Of a stretch of 64,000 nt of DNA, positions 34,293 to 42,409 are shown in pieces. Made by a program: the position numbers and the translations under genes. How positions within the stretch are numbered: the stretch's first letter is position 1; each line of letters begins with the position of its first letter. Under the pieces are notes generated by a model, which had not been told where the DNA came from, ran no database searches, and saw only the letters and a program-made list of their open reading frames with translations. This DNA is from Nocardioides speluncae (GTDB lineage Bacteria > Actinomycetota > Actinomycetes > Propionibacteriales > Nocardioidaceae): positions 1 to 64,000 of the forward strand of contig NZ_QEOO01000037.1 of NCBI RefSeq assembly GCF_003121585.1, read 5' to 3'.

Positions 34293-35188
34293 GCACGCGC
34301 GTCGCCGCGATCGACTGCGGCACCAACACCATCAAGCTGCTGATCGGCGAGCTGCCCGAGGTCGCGGTGCGCGAGAACCGGATGGTGCGGCTCGGCCAGG
34401 ACGTCGACCGCACCGGCCAGCTGGCCGACGCCGCGCTGGAGCGGGCCTTCGCCGCCATCGACGACTACGCCGCCCTGATCGCCGCGCACGACGTCGAGAG
34501 GATCCGGTTCGTCGCCACCTCCGCCACCCGCGACGCCGCCAACGCCGCCGTCTTCACCGACGGCGTCCGCGCGCGGCTCGGCGTGGAGCCGGAGGTGGTC
34601 GCCGGCGACGAGGAGGCGCGGCTCGCCTTCGACGGCGCGGTCCGCAACCTGCGGGTGGCCGCCGAGCCGCCGGTGCTGGTGATCGACATCGGCGGTGGCT
34701 CGACCGAGCTCATCCTCGGCAGCACCGGGCCGGACAAGGAGCACTCGATGGACATCGGCTCGGTGCGGCTGCACGAACGGCACCTGCACTCCGACCCGCC
34801 GACCGCAGCCGAGATCGCCGCCGTGGTGGCCGACATCGACGCCGCACTCGACGCCTCGCCGGTCGACCCGACCGCGGCGACGACCGTGGTCGGCATCGCC
34901 GGCACCATCACCACGATCGCGGCCGGCGTGCTCGACCTGCCGGCGTACGACCGGGAGGCGATCGACCAGCAGGTCCTCGCGCGCGCCGACGTACACGCGA
35001 CCACCGAGCGGCTGCTCGCGCTCACCCACGACGGGCGTCGCGCCCTGCCCTACATGCACCCGGGCCGGGCCGACGTGATCGGTGCCGGCGCGCTGATCCT
35101 GGACCGGGTGCTGGCCCGCACCGGCGTGGACCGGATGGTCGTCTCGGAGTCCGACATCCTCGACGGCATCGCCTGGTCGATCAGCTAG
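34289..35188 (+). CDS. ppx: exopolyphosphatase / guanosine pentaphosphatase (Ppx/GppA)
   Basis: A protein of about 299 residues with the ASKHA fold: phosphate-1 motif VAAIDCGTNTIKLLIG, VATSATRDA, VIDIGGGSTELILG and GIAGTITTIAAG. It releases phosphate from polyphosphate or pppGpp. The family begins a few residues before AIDCGTN, where no ATG, GTG or TTG is in frame. A CTG at 34289 overlaps the preceding stop as CTGA, like the ATGA/GTGA couplings elsewhere, so CTG initiation is the likeliest; a GTG about 50 bases upstream is the alternative. Confidence 0.9.
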   Translation: MSTRVAAIDCGTNTIKLLIGELPEVAVRENRMVRLGQDVDRTGQLADAALERAFAAIDDYAALIAAHDVERIRFVATSATRDAANAAVFTDGVRARLGVEPEVVAGDEEARLAFDGAVRNLRVAAEPPVLVIDIGGGSTELILGSTGPDKEHSMDIGSVRLHERHLHSDPPTAAEIAAVVADIDAALDASPVDPTAATTVVGIAGTITTIAAGVLDLPAYDREAIDQQVLARADVHATTERLLALTHDGRRALPYMHPGRADVIGAGALILDRVLARTGVDRMVVSESDILDGIAWSIS

Positions 35189-36296
35189 TCCCGCCGCGCC
35201 GGCGACGCCCGAGGGTGAACGCGACGGCGGCGACGCCGAACAGGGCGAGGACGCCGAAGCCGACCCAAGCGACCACATTGGTGCCGGAGTCCTCGATGGC
35301 CCCCGAGATGCCGCCCTTGGTGACGTACTCGGTGCGGATCACGACGGCCCGGTGTGCCTCGTCGGCTTCCGCCTGGGTGAACCGGATGTCGTCGGTGATC
35401 TTGCTGGCCTCCAGCTCCTTGTCGTAGCGGGTCAGGAACCGCTTCTTGGTGACCCGCTCGGCCAGCGCCGGGTAGTCGGCCAGCCCCTCGGGCGCCACCC
35501 AGCCGGCGAAGGTGACCTCCGGCTCGCTCAGCTCGGGCGTCGGGTTGGTGATGTCCATCCGGTGGTCGGCGAGCACGTACAGCCGGAACGGCTGGCTCGG
35601 GTTGCCGAGCTTGGACAGCCGCATCGGGTAGACCGGCTCCGCCGTCTGGAACGCCATCTGCATCGGCGGCAGACCGTCCGCGAACGTCTTCTTGGCTCCG
35701 GTCGGGGTGAGCTTGACCGCGACGATCTTCCAGCCCTCCTGGAGGTACGGCGTGAGCGCCTTGCCGAGGCCGGCGGAGAGCTTGAAGCCGTTCGCCTTCA
35801 GCCAGGTCGCCACCGCCTGTGAGCTGGTGCCGGACAGCTGAGCCACGTCGTACGGCCCGACCTTGATCTGGTCGGTGACGATCACCTGGTCGTTGCCGCT
35901 CACATCGCCCGGCGCGCCGGCGCCGTCACCCTCGATCTCGACCCTCTTGACCTTGATCTCCGGCTTGGAGAGCTCGTTGAGGTCGACGAAGAGCTTCGGG
36001 TCGGCAAGCTCGAACTTCGCCCGCTCCGGCACCGGCATCACGAACGCCGCCGCGTCGGCGTCGGTCTCCGTCGCGATGTTGACGGTGACCGTCTCGTCGA
36101 TGAGCTTGCTGTCGCGCCCCTCGTCGAGGGTCACCAGCGCGGTCTCGTGGGTCGCCTCGAGCCGGCTGTCGGAGATGAAGGCGCCGCAGGCGCAGGCGCG
36201 CGCCGGCGTACCGACGGAGACGGCGGCGAACGCCGTCAGCGTCATGAGCGCGAGCACGATCGCGCGTACGGCGCGGCGTGTGAACTGATCGGACAT
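35181..36296 (-). CDS. DUF2330 family exported protein
   Basis: A 371-residue protein with a signal peptide followed by the family mark ACACGAFISD, a long extracytoplasmic domain (FVMPVPERAKFELADPKLF), one C-terminal membrane helix (VVAWVGFGVLALFGVAAVAFTL) and a basic RRRR tail. DUF2330 proteins are of unknown function and are C-terminally anchored. ATG at 36296 (MSDQFTRR) is preferred to one 11 codons upstream. Its 3' end overlaps ppx by eight bases, convergent. Confidence 0.85.
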   Translation of the reverse strand: MSDQFTRRAVRAIVLALMTLTAFAAVSVGTPARACACGAFISDSRLEATHETALVTLDEGRDSKLIDETVTVNIATETDADAAAFVMPVPERAKFELADPKLFVDLNELSKPEIKVKRVEIEGDGAGAPGDVSGNDQVIVTDQIKVGPYDVAQLSGTSSQAVATWLKANGFKLSAGLGKALTPYLQEGWKIVAVKLTPTGAKKTFADGLPPMQMAFQTAEPVYPMRLSKLGNPSQPFRLYVLADHRMDITNPTPELSEPEVTFAGWVAPEGLADYPALAERVTKKRFLTRYDKELEASKITDDIRFTQAEADEAHRAVVIRTEYVTKGGISGAIEDSGTNVVAWVGFGVLALFGVAAVAFTLGRRRRGGTS

Positions 36297-36473
36297 GGTC
36301 TCTCTTCTTCCCCCGTGGTGCGAAGTCATGCCGCCTACGACGCGAACGCCTCTGCGGAGGTTCCGCGACCGGTTCGCGGTGTACCCGTTTGACCAGCGTT
36401 GCCCTGGGCACCGCGCCCTGCAAGAGCAACCGAAGGCTCGTTGGAAGAACGTAGCGGGGAAGGAGTGGACGAC

Positions 36474-36803
36474 ATGAGGAAGCTGACGATGCTAGCGGGG
36501 CTCGCGGCGGGTGCGACCGGCTATGTGCTCGGTACCCGAGCCGGGCGCCAGCGCTTCGAGCAGATCAAGCACGGCGCCGAGCAGTTCTCGCAGAACCCGA
36601 AGGTTCGCGACGTCGCGCACAAGGCAACCGAGCAGGTCAAGCACCAGGCGCCGGTGGTCAAGGAGAAGGTCTCCGCCGCCGCCTCGAAGCTGCCCGGGCA
36701 CCATGGCGAGACCAACGGCACTCACGTGTCGGATCCGGACGCGACCTGGCCGAGCGACTCCGCGGAGCCGTTCCCGAAGGACCCGGTCCAGCCTCGACCT
36801 TGA
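36474..36803 (+). CDS. YtxH-like small protein
   Basis: A 109-residue protein with a weak N-terminal hydrophobic segment (MLAGLAAGATGYVLGTRAG) with the GYVLGTRAG motif seen in YtxH-like proteins, followed by a charged amphipathic helix (FEQIKHGAEQFSQNPKVRDVAHKAT) and an acidic, proline-rich tail. The function is unknown; related proteins are linked to envelope stress. A GGAAGGAG site precedes the ATG. Confidence 0.7.
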   Translation: MRKLTMLAGLAAGATGYVLGTRAGRQRFEQIKHGAEQFSQNPKVRDVAHKATEQVKHQAPVVKEKVSAAASKLPGHHGETNGTHVSDPDATWPSDSAEPFPKDPVQPRP

Positions 36804-36822
36804 CCAGGGCCATGATGGGCGG

Positions 36823-37653
36823 GTGACGCTGCTGCCTCATCCGGTAACCGGTGACCTGTTCGCCTCTCCGGTCCCAGCCGGGACCGGATGGCCGGATGAC
36901 CCGGCGCCACCCGCCACGCCCGTGGCTCGCACGCCCGCCGACGTACGCCGCTCGGCGGGCAGTGTCCTGTCTCTGACCGACCTCGACGCGCAGGTCTCAG
37001 TCTGCTCGGCCTGCCCGCGGCTGGTCACCTGGCGTGAGGATGTCGCGGCGGCCAAGCGGGCGTCGTACGCCGGCGAGCCGTACTGGGGTCGGCCGATGGC
37101 GGGCTGGGGAAGCCCGACGCCGCGGGTGCTGATCGTCGGGCTCGCACCCGCCGCCAACGGCGGCAACCGGACCGGCCGGATCTTCACCGGCGACCGCTCC
37201 GGCGACTGGCTGTTCGCGTCGCTGCACCGGGTCGGGCTGGCGGCGCAGCCGACCAGCGAGCACGCCGGCGACGGGCAGCGGCTGATCGACACCCGGATGA
37301 TCGCTGCGGTCCGCTGCGCGCCGCCCGACAACAAACCGACCACCGCAGAGCGGGACACCTGTGCGCCATGGATCGAGACCGAGGTGGCGCTGGTCGCGCC
37401 GTCGGTGCGCGCCATCGTCGCCCTCGGCTCGTACGGCTGGGACGCGGCGCTGCGCAGCTTCAAGGCGGCCGGCTTCTCGGTGCCCCGGCCTAAGCCCAGG
37501 TTCGGGCACGGCGCGTCGGCCTCGCTGACGCGAGACGGCCAGGACGTCGTACTCCTCGGCTCGTACCACCCGAGCCAGCAGAACACCTTCACCGGGCGGC
37601 TCACCGAGCCGATGCTCGACGAGGTGCTCGGCCGGGCGGCCGCGCTGCGCTGA
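36823..37653 (+). CDS. uracil-DNA glycosylase, family 4/5 (UdgB-like)
   Basis: A 276-residue DNA repair enzyme with iron-sulfur cysteine motif VCSACPRL near residue 64, active-site block VLIVGLAPAANGGNRTGRIFTGDRSGDWL, a second cysteine cluster region (AAVRCAPPDNKPT...RDTCAPW) and the C-terminal motif GSYHPSQQNTFTG. GLAPAANGG rather than GEAPG points to the UdgB (family 5) class, which removes uracil and some other deaminated bases. The GTG start at 36823 is 20 bases after the preceding stop. Confidence 0.9.
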   Translation: MTLLPHPVTGDLFASPVPAGTGWPDDPAPPATPVARTPADVRRSAGSVLSLTDLDAQVSVCSACPRLVTWREDVAAAKRASYAGEPYWGRPMAGWGSPTPRVLIVGLAPAANGGNRTGRIFTGDRSGDWLFASLHRVGLAAQPTSEHAGDGQRLIDTRMIAAVRCAPPDNKPTTAERDTCAPWIETEVALVAPSVRAIVALGSYGWDAALRSFKAAGFSVPRPKPRFGHGASASLTRDGQDVVLLGSYHPSQQNTFTGRLTEPMLDEVLGRAAALR

Positions 37654-37665
37654 GATACTGCGCGG

Positions 37666-38187
37666 GTGACTCTGCACGCGATCACCGTCCTCGGCCACGA
37701 CCGGCCCGGCATCATCGCCGAGACCACCGGCAAGCTGGCCGGCCTCGGGCTCAATCTCGAGGACTCCACGATGACGCTGCTGCGCGGGCACTTCGCGATG
37801 ATGCTGATCTGTGCGGGCGAGGCTCCCGGTGCCGACATCGAGGCGGCCCTGGCGCCGCTGTCCGAGGACGGCCGGCTCACGGTGTCGGTGCGCGAGGTGC
37901 CGGCTGGTACGGCGGCGGCTGGGATCTCGGGTACGTCGTGGGTGCTGACCGTCCATGGCGCGGACCGGCCCGGCATCGTGTCCCGGATCGTCGGCGAGCT
38001 CGCTGCCGTCGGCGGCAACGTCACCGACCTCACCACCCGGCTCGCGGGCGACCTGTACCTGCTGGTGGCCGAGGTCGACCTGCCCGCCGGTGTCGACGCG
38101 GCCGCGGTCGAGGCGGCGCTGGCCGCCGCCGGCACCGAGCTCGGCGTCGGGGTCACCCTCCGCGGGGCTGAGGCCGACGACCTGTGA
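37666..38187 (+). CDS. two-ACT-domain protein (GcvR-like)
   Basis: A 173-residue protein made of two ACT domains: LHAITVLGHDRPGIIAETTGKLAGLGLNLEDS and WVLTVHGADRPGIVSRIVGELAAVGGNVTDL. ACT pairs of this type bind amino acids and act as regulators, as GcvR does for glycine cleavage; no DNA-binding or enzyme domain is present. It lies 12 bases after the glycosylase gene and overlaps def by four bases (GTGA). Confidence 0.88.
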   Translation: MTLHAITVLGHDRPGIIAETTGKLAGLGLNLEDSTMTLLRGHFAMMLICAGEAPGADIEAALAPLSEDGRLTVSVREVPAGTAAAGISGTSWVLTVHGADRPGIVSRIVGELAAVGGNVTDLTTRLAGDLYLLVAEVDLPAGVDAAAVEAALAAAGTELGVGVTLRGAEADDL

Positions 38188-38741
38188 GTCTCCACGAGCG
38201 GCTCGCCTCGTGGAGTGAGGACGAGCTCGGGGTGACCGGTCGCGTCCTCGACGTCGTACGAGCGCCGGCCCCGGTGCTGTCGACGGTGGGCGCCGACGTC
38301 GACCCGACCGCTCAGGACGTGGTCCAGCTCGCAGCCGACCTGGTGGCCACGATGCGGGTCAGTCCCGGGTGTGTCGGGCTGGCCGCACCGCAGGTCGGGG
38401 TGAGCGCACGGGTATTCTGCGTAGACGTGTCCGCCCACCCGAAGACCCAGCGCCACCACGGCACCTTCGTGCTGTGCAACGCGACCGTGGTGGAGGCCAG
38501 CCGCAACGAGAAGTCACGGGAGGGCTGCATGAGCGTCCCCGACTTCACCGGCGACGTGAAGCGGGCGACCCGGCTCGTCGTACACGGCGCACTCCCGGGC
38601 ACCGGTGAGTCGGTCACGGTCGAGGCCAACGCCTTCGAGGCCCGCGCCCTCCAGCACGAGATCGACCACTGCGCCGGCCTGCTCTTCCTGGACCGGGCCG
38701 CCGGCGCGCACGCGATCTACGCCCGCAAGACCTACTTATAG
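38184..38741 (+). CDS. def: peptide deformylase
   Basis: A 185-residue metalloenzyme that removes N-formyl groups from nascent proteins. The three family motifs are intact: GCVGLAAPQVG, EGCMS (metal Cys) and HEIDH (two His ligands and the catalytic Glu). The GTG start overlaps the upstream stop. The last sense codon is TTA, rare in this genome, and the next gene downstream is a tRNA candidate with the matching UAA anticodon. Confidence 0.93.
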   Translation: MSLHERLASWSEDELGVTGRVLDVVRAPAPVLSTVGADVDPTAQDVVQLAADLVATMRVSPGCVGLAAPQVGVSARVFCVDVSAHPKTQRHHGTFVLCNATVVEASRNEKSREGCMSVPDFTGDVKRATRLVVHGALPGTGESVTVEANAFEARALQHEIDHCAGLLFLDRAAGAHAIYARKTYL

Positions 38742-38774
38742 CACTTGCCCTCCCGACGAGCTCTCGCTCGTCTT

Positions 38775-38848
38775 GCCCTCGTATCCCAACGGCAGAGGAA
38801 GAGGCCTTAAAAGCTTCTCAAGTGTGGGTTCGACTCCCACCGGGGGCA
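38775..38848 (+). tRNA. tRNA-like gene with anticodon UAA, short variable loop
   Basis: A cloverleaf can be drawn. The acceptor is GCCCTCG with CGGGGGC plus discriminator A. The D arm is TCCC with a GG-containing loop. The anticodon stem GAGGC/GCTTC holds the loop CTTAAAA (anticodon TAA, codon UUA). The T arm is GTGGG-TTCGACT-CCCAC. The variable region is only six bases, while genuine tRNA-Leu has a long variable arm. CCA is not encoded. It may be an unusual leucine isoacceptor, a tRNA of other identity, or a tRNA-like remnant. Confidence 0.6.
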
Positions 38849-38886
38849 CTTTCGGATCGCCCGCGTCAGGTGGTGGTGATATCTGT

Positions 38887-40104
38887 CTATGTTCTGCGGT
38901 GGAATTGGATATCGCCGTTGGGCATTCTTTTGGCCGAATAGCGGCTGTCGTGTGCCTTGTGATGGTGATGGCTGCAAAGCAGGATTCCGTCGGCGAGGTT
39001 GGTCTTTCCGCCTTTTGACCACGGCTCCCAATGATGCGCTTCACACCACGACGCCGGGATCGTGCAATTCTCGCCGCGACACCGCTGGTCTCGGAGTCGC
39101 ATGGCCTTGTGCTGGGCTCTTGAGAAGAGTCGGCGGGTGCGGCCGAAGTCGAGGATCTCTGACCTCCCACCCAGCACCACCGGCACGATCTGCGCGGTGC
39201 ACGCTAGGCGGCGGGCCTCGGACGCACTGATCTTGTCGTCGGTCCCAACCAATCCGGCGGCCGCGAGGTCGCGGGCCAGCGCGTCGTGTCTGATGGTGAC
39301 CATCACGGTGGTCGCGTCGCCGCCGTGCGCTGGGAGCCTGGCTGGGTCGAGGTGCTCCAACAGGGCGCAGAACGCCTGACCGCGCGCCCGGTGCTGCGGT
39401 GCAGAGTTGGCCTGCTGGCGAGGTGAGGTGAAGGCGTCCAGGTAGGTCGCCAGCCGCGTCGCCGCGGCATCCGGCAGGACTCCGGACAGACGGGTAGTGC
39501 CGTCTCCACGCCTGGTCAGCGTCAGGCTCGCGGTCTCCCAGGCATGCTCTTCCTCACGCGCGAGCTGCTTGGCCTCCTCGGCTTCGCCGACCTCAGGCGC
39601 GATCACCTCCAGAATCCGCCGGCCGAGCACCCGTAGTTGGTCCGGCCGATACTCCTTGGCGGCCTCGACCAGATGCGCCTCGGCCTGCACCAGCAACGCC
39701 GGGTCGAGATCGTCGGGCAGTTCATCCAGCGCCCGAGCGATGACCTTGGCCTGGGCCAGGTTCACCGCGCCAGCCGTGACGCCGGCCGCCAGCCGGGTCC
39801 ACCGGCTGTCGAGGGCGGTCGCCAGATGCTGCTCGGCCCGGCACGACTTCGGGCTGTCTTGGGTCTGGTGGGCCAACCAGGCGGCCACGTCTCGGGCGCC
39901 GGTCTCGACGGCGACATCGTCCGCCGAGGCCATGATCCGTAGCCGCAGCGCGGTCAGTTGGACCTCTAGCCGGGACAGCGCGAGCAGGGCGGCGGCCTTC
40001 TCGCCGGTCCGCATGAAAGCGGGCTCAACCTCGACCACTTCACTCAATGCCGCCTCAATAGCGGCAGCACAGGCAAGCACTGGATGCGGTGAATTGACGA
40101 GCAT
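38887..40104 (-). CDS. DUF222/HNH endonuclease (13E12-type), copy 1
   Basis: A 405-residue protein with an N-terminal DUF222 domain (LARSRLEVQLTALRLRIMASADD-like, ARDVAAWLAHQTQ, NLAQAKVIARALDELP) and a C-terminal HNH motif: CRGENCTIPASWCEAHHW, then LLCSHHHHKAHD. The ATG at 40104 has a strong GGGGGAGGTG site; the longer TTG start would put that site inside the gene. It is close kin to copy 2 at 61419. A LexA-type box lies 51 bases upstream. The proteins are presumed nucleases of mobile 13E12-type repeats; activity is unproven. Confidence 0.88.
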   Translation of the reverse strand: MLVNSPHPVLACAAAIEAALSEVVEVEPAFMRTGEKAAALLALSRLEVQLTALRLRIMASADDVAVETGARDVAAWLAHQTQDSPKSCRAEQHLATALDSRWTRLAAGVTAGAVNLAQAKVIARALDELPDDLDPALLVQAEAHLVEAAKEYRPDQLRVLGRRILEVIAPEVGEAEEAKQLAREEEHAWETASLTLTRRGDGTTRLSGVLPDAAATRLATYLDAFTSPRQQANSAPQHRARGQAFCALLEHLDPARLPAHGGDATTVMVTIRHDALARDLAAAGLVGTDDKISASEARRLACTAQIVPVVLGGRSEILDFGRTRRLFSRAQHKAMRLRDQRCRGENCTIPASWCEAHHWEPWSKGGKTNLADGILLCSHHHHKAHDSRYSAKRMPNGDIQFHRRT

Positions 40105-40154
40105 TCTTCCGGCACCTCCCCCATGGCGTACCAATTAAGACTGACTACGTCGAT

Positions 40155-40168
40155 TGTACATACGTTCG
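40155..40168 (-). promoter_or_regulatory. LexA-type SOS box upstream of DUF222/HNH copy 1
   Basis: Read on the minus strand, CGAACGTATGTACA sits 51 bases before the ATG. It is close to the actinobacterial SOS consensus CGAAC-N4-GTTCG (two mismatches in the right half). The same spacing and near-same sequence occurs upstream of copy 2. LexA control of 13E12 genes is known in mycobacteria. Confidence 0.65.
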
Positions 40169-40319
40169 AACGAAAGGCAAAGAGTTAGTGACCGTAACCA
40201 CAGGCCGTTGACCTGAACAAGCCGTAAGCCGAAAAGCGGCCGAACCAAGTACCGCAACCAACCGCCGACGGTAACCACGTAACTCTGTAATTGAAACCCC
40301 AGGCCAGGCGGCCCTGAGG

Positions 40320-42266
40320 CTATGCCAGCCGAGCCGCCAACCGCGAGGCATTCATGTAGGCGATCGACTCGATAGAGATCATCGGGTTGACGCCGGAGGC
40401 GGTCGGGAAGCAGGAGGCGTCGGCGACGACGAGGCCGGGGAGGTCCCATGCCTCGCCGTCGGGGTTCACCGCCGAGACCTCCGGCGTACCGCCCATCCGG
40501 GCGGAGCCCATGATGTGCAGCGAGGCGAGGGCGAGGGTGCCGGGAGCGGCGCCGGCGGCGCGAGCGCGGGAGGCGAAGTCGGCGGCGGTGCCACGGCCGG
40601 GGGAGTAGGCGACCTCGGTCTGCTGGGCGGTGGCGATCCGGTTGGCGCCGGCCGCCTCCCAGATCTTGGCGGCGCCCTCGATGCCCTGCATCAGGTGCTC
40701 GGTGTCGTGCGGGGACAGCTTGTAGTGGACCACCGCCTCGCCGGACCGGTCGACCTTCACCTCGCCGCTGTCCTTGTCCCGGACCAGCACCGCCATCGGC
40801 GCGAGGTGCCCGAGCTCGGCCATCGCCGCCCGGTGCGCGGCGGCACCCCGCCACGGCATGAAGACCGACCCCAGTCCGGGTGTGGCCGGGCCGGTCTCGA
40901 AGAGGACGCCGTAGCCGTCGCCGTCCAGGTCGCGCAGCTCGTCGACGTACCTGCTCTGCATCGACCCGACCCACGGCTCGACCCGGTCGTCGAAGCGGCC
41001 CCACACCACGCTGACCGGGTGCAGCCGCAGGTAGCGGCCGATGTTCGGGTTGCCGAGGCCGGAGCGCTTCAGCAGCGCGGGCGTCTGGATCGAGCCGGCC
41101 GCGACCACGACCGCGCGGGCGCGCACCGTCACGGTGTGCTCACCGCTGACGGCGTGTACGCCGGCCGCTCGGCCGTTCTCGCTCAGCATCTTCATCGCGC
41201 GAGTGCCGACCAGCAGTCGCGCACCGCGCGCAGCGGCGTCGACCAGCCAGGTCTTGGCCACCGACTGCTTGGCGCCGAGCCGGCAGCCCAGGCCGCAGCG
41301 CCCGCACTCGACGCCCATGTCGCAGCCCTTGACGTTGCGCGGCATCGCCGCGACCGACCAGCCGAGCGCCTTGGCGCCGGTCTCCAGCAGCGCATCCCGC
41401 GGCGCGGCCAGGTCGTGGTCGACGTTCACGCCGAGCCGGTGGATAACGGCGTCGAGGGCCGAGTCGTACTCGTCGCCGGCGAACTGCTCCGCGCCATACG
41501 ACGCCCACTCCTCGCGCACGTGGTCCGGGGTCCGGAACGAGGTCGTGTAGTTCACGACCGTGCCGCCGCCGAGCCCGCTGCCCGCGATCAGCTGGATCTG
41601 GCCCTCGGTACTCACGGTCGGCGCGGGCGCGTAGAGGTCACGGAAGGCGACCTTCTCGTTGCCGCCGAAGTCGGCGTCGTCGTGGTACTCACCGGCCTCG
41701 AGTACGACGACATCCAGGCCCGCGGCCGCCAGCACCCCGGCCGCCGTACCTCCGCCGGCGCCGGAGCCGACCACCACCACGTCGCAGTCCAGCTCGGTGT
41801 CGGCGCTGACCCGGGTCGGTGAGAGGGGCGCCGCGGGCGCGTCCGCGCGGAGCCCGAGCGGACCCGGGAAGCCGATCTCGTCCCAGGCAGCCGAGCGGCC
41901 GTCGGCGTCGCTGGACACGTAGTAGCTGATCCCCGCCACGCCCTTGAGCGCACCGAACAGCGCCCGCTTGGCGCCGACCCGGGACTCGGCGAGCCCGAGG
42001 AGGACCTGCTCCCGCTCGGACTGGCTGAGGCTGGAGAACTTCCGCGGCCGGCCGCCGAGGGCGACCCCGAGGCCACGCGAGTCCCAGAGCCGCAACACGG
42101 TCTCCAGCTGCCGTCGCTCGGCCTTGCGCGGGTTGAGGGAGGCGAGGTCGAGTGCGTACTCCGGCGCGCCCAGGTCGCTCGCCGACGGGAACCCGGCGCG
42201 ATCGCCGGGCACGAACGTGTCGAGGATCAGGCGCATCGCGGCCTGCTGGCGTGGCGTAAACGACAT
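40320..42266 (-). CDS. GMC-family FAD-dependent oxidoreductase with N-terminal gluconate-dehydrogenase-subunit-3-like domain
   Basis: A 648-residue enzyme. Residues 1-150 (TPRQQAAMRLILDTFVPGD) resemble the gluconate 2-dehydrogenase subunit 3 fold. From about 165 the FAD motif VVVVGSGAGGGTAAGVLAAAG starts the GMC domain, with GSGLGGGTVVNYT, a cysteine-rich CGRCGLGCRLG segment and the C-terminal SARMGGTPEVSAVNPDG and VADASCFPTASGVNP. This architecture matches long-chain alcohol oxidase-like GMC proteins that oxidise fatty alcohols or sterols; the substrate is unproven. There is no signal peptide. It is divergent from the Bax1-I gene. Confidence 0.88.
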   Translation of the reverse strand: MSFTPRQQAAMRLILDTFVPGDRAGFPSASDLGAPEYALDLASLNPRKAERRQLETVLRLWDSRGLGVALGGRPRKFSSLSQSEREQVLLGLAESRVGAKRALFGALKGVAGISYYVSSDADGRSAAWDEIGFPGPLGLRADAPAAPLSPTRVSADTELDCDVVVVGSGAGGGTAAGVLAAAGLDVVVLEAGEYHDDADFGGNEKVAFRDLYAPAPTVSTEGQIQLIAGSGLGGGTVVNYTTSFRTPDHVREEWASYGAEQFAGDEYDSALDAVIHRLGVNVDHDLAAPRDALLETGAKALGWSVAAMPRNVKGCDMGVECGRCGLGCRLGAKQSVAKTWLVDAAARGARLLVGTRAMKMLSENGRAAGVHAVSGEHTVTVRARAVVVAAGSIQTPALLKRSGLGNPNIGRYLRLHPVSVVWGRFDDRVEPWVGSMQSRYVDELRDLDGDGYGVLFETGPATPGLGSVFMPWRGAAAHRAAMAELGHLAPMAVLVRDKDSGEVKVDRSGEAVVHYKLSPHDTEHLMQGIEGAAKIWEAAGANRIATAQQTEVAYSPGRGTAADFASRARAAGAAPGTLALASLHIMGSARMGGTPEVSAVNPDGEAWDLPGLVVADASCFPTASGVNPMISIESIAYMNASRLAARLA

Positions 42267-42320
42267 AACGCCGACGCTAGACCTGTCCGCCGTCGCGGAA
42301 CAGTGGACTCGCGCCGTTCG

Positions 42321-42348
42321 TTTACATCACGTACGCCGCGACTAGAAT
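42321..42348 (+). promoter_or_regulatory. sigma-A-type promoter for the Bax1-I gene
   Basis: TTTACA (42321-42326) and TAGAAT (42343-42348) are separated by 16 bases, about 60 bases before the start codon at 42410. AAGGAGG precedes the ATG. Confidence 0.6.
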
Positions 42349-42409
42349 CGTTGACGTACGGCGGCCCGTCAGAGCGACGGCCTCCAGGCCTCCAAGGAGG
42401 AGACCAACC

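Larger units (their letters stand above)
38887..40285 (-). mobile_element. 13E12-like element copy 1 (gene plus upstream arm)
   Basis: The gene and about 180 upstream bases are shared with element 2, including GGGGGAGGTGCCGGAA, the LexA-type box, and an arm at 40247-40285 (AGTACCGCAACCAACCGCCG...). On the plus strand this arm matches the downstream arm of element 2 (62704-62742) at about 35 of 39 positions. No downstream arm is seen; the gene ends about 38 bases from the tRNA-like gene. Confidence 0.6.

Noticed and set aside
38887..40104. Insertion sequence with transposase
   Set aside because: The gene encodes DUF222/HNH and not a DDE or serine transposase; it is treated as a 13E12-like element instead.
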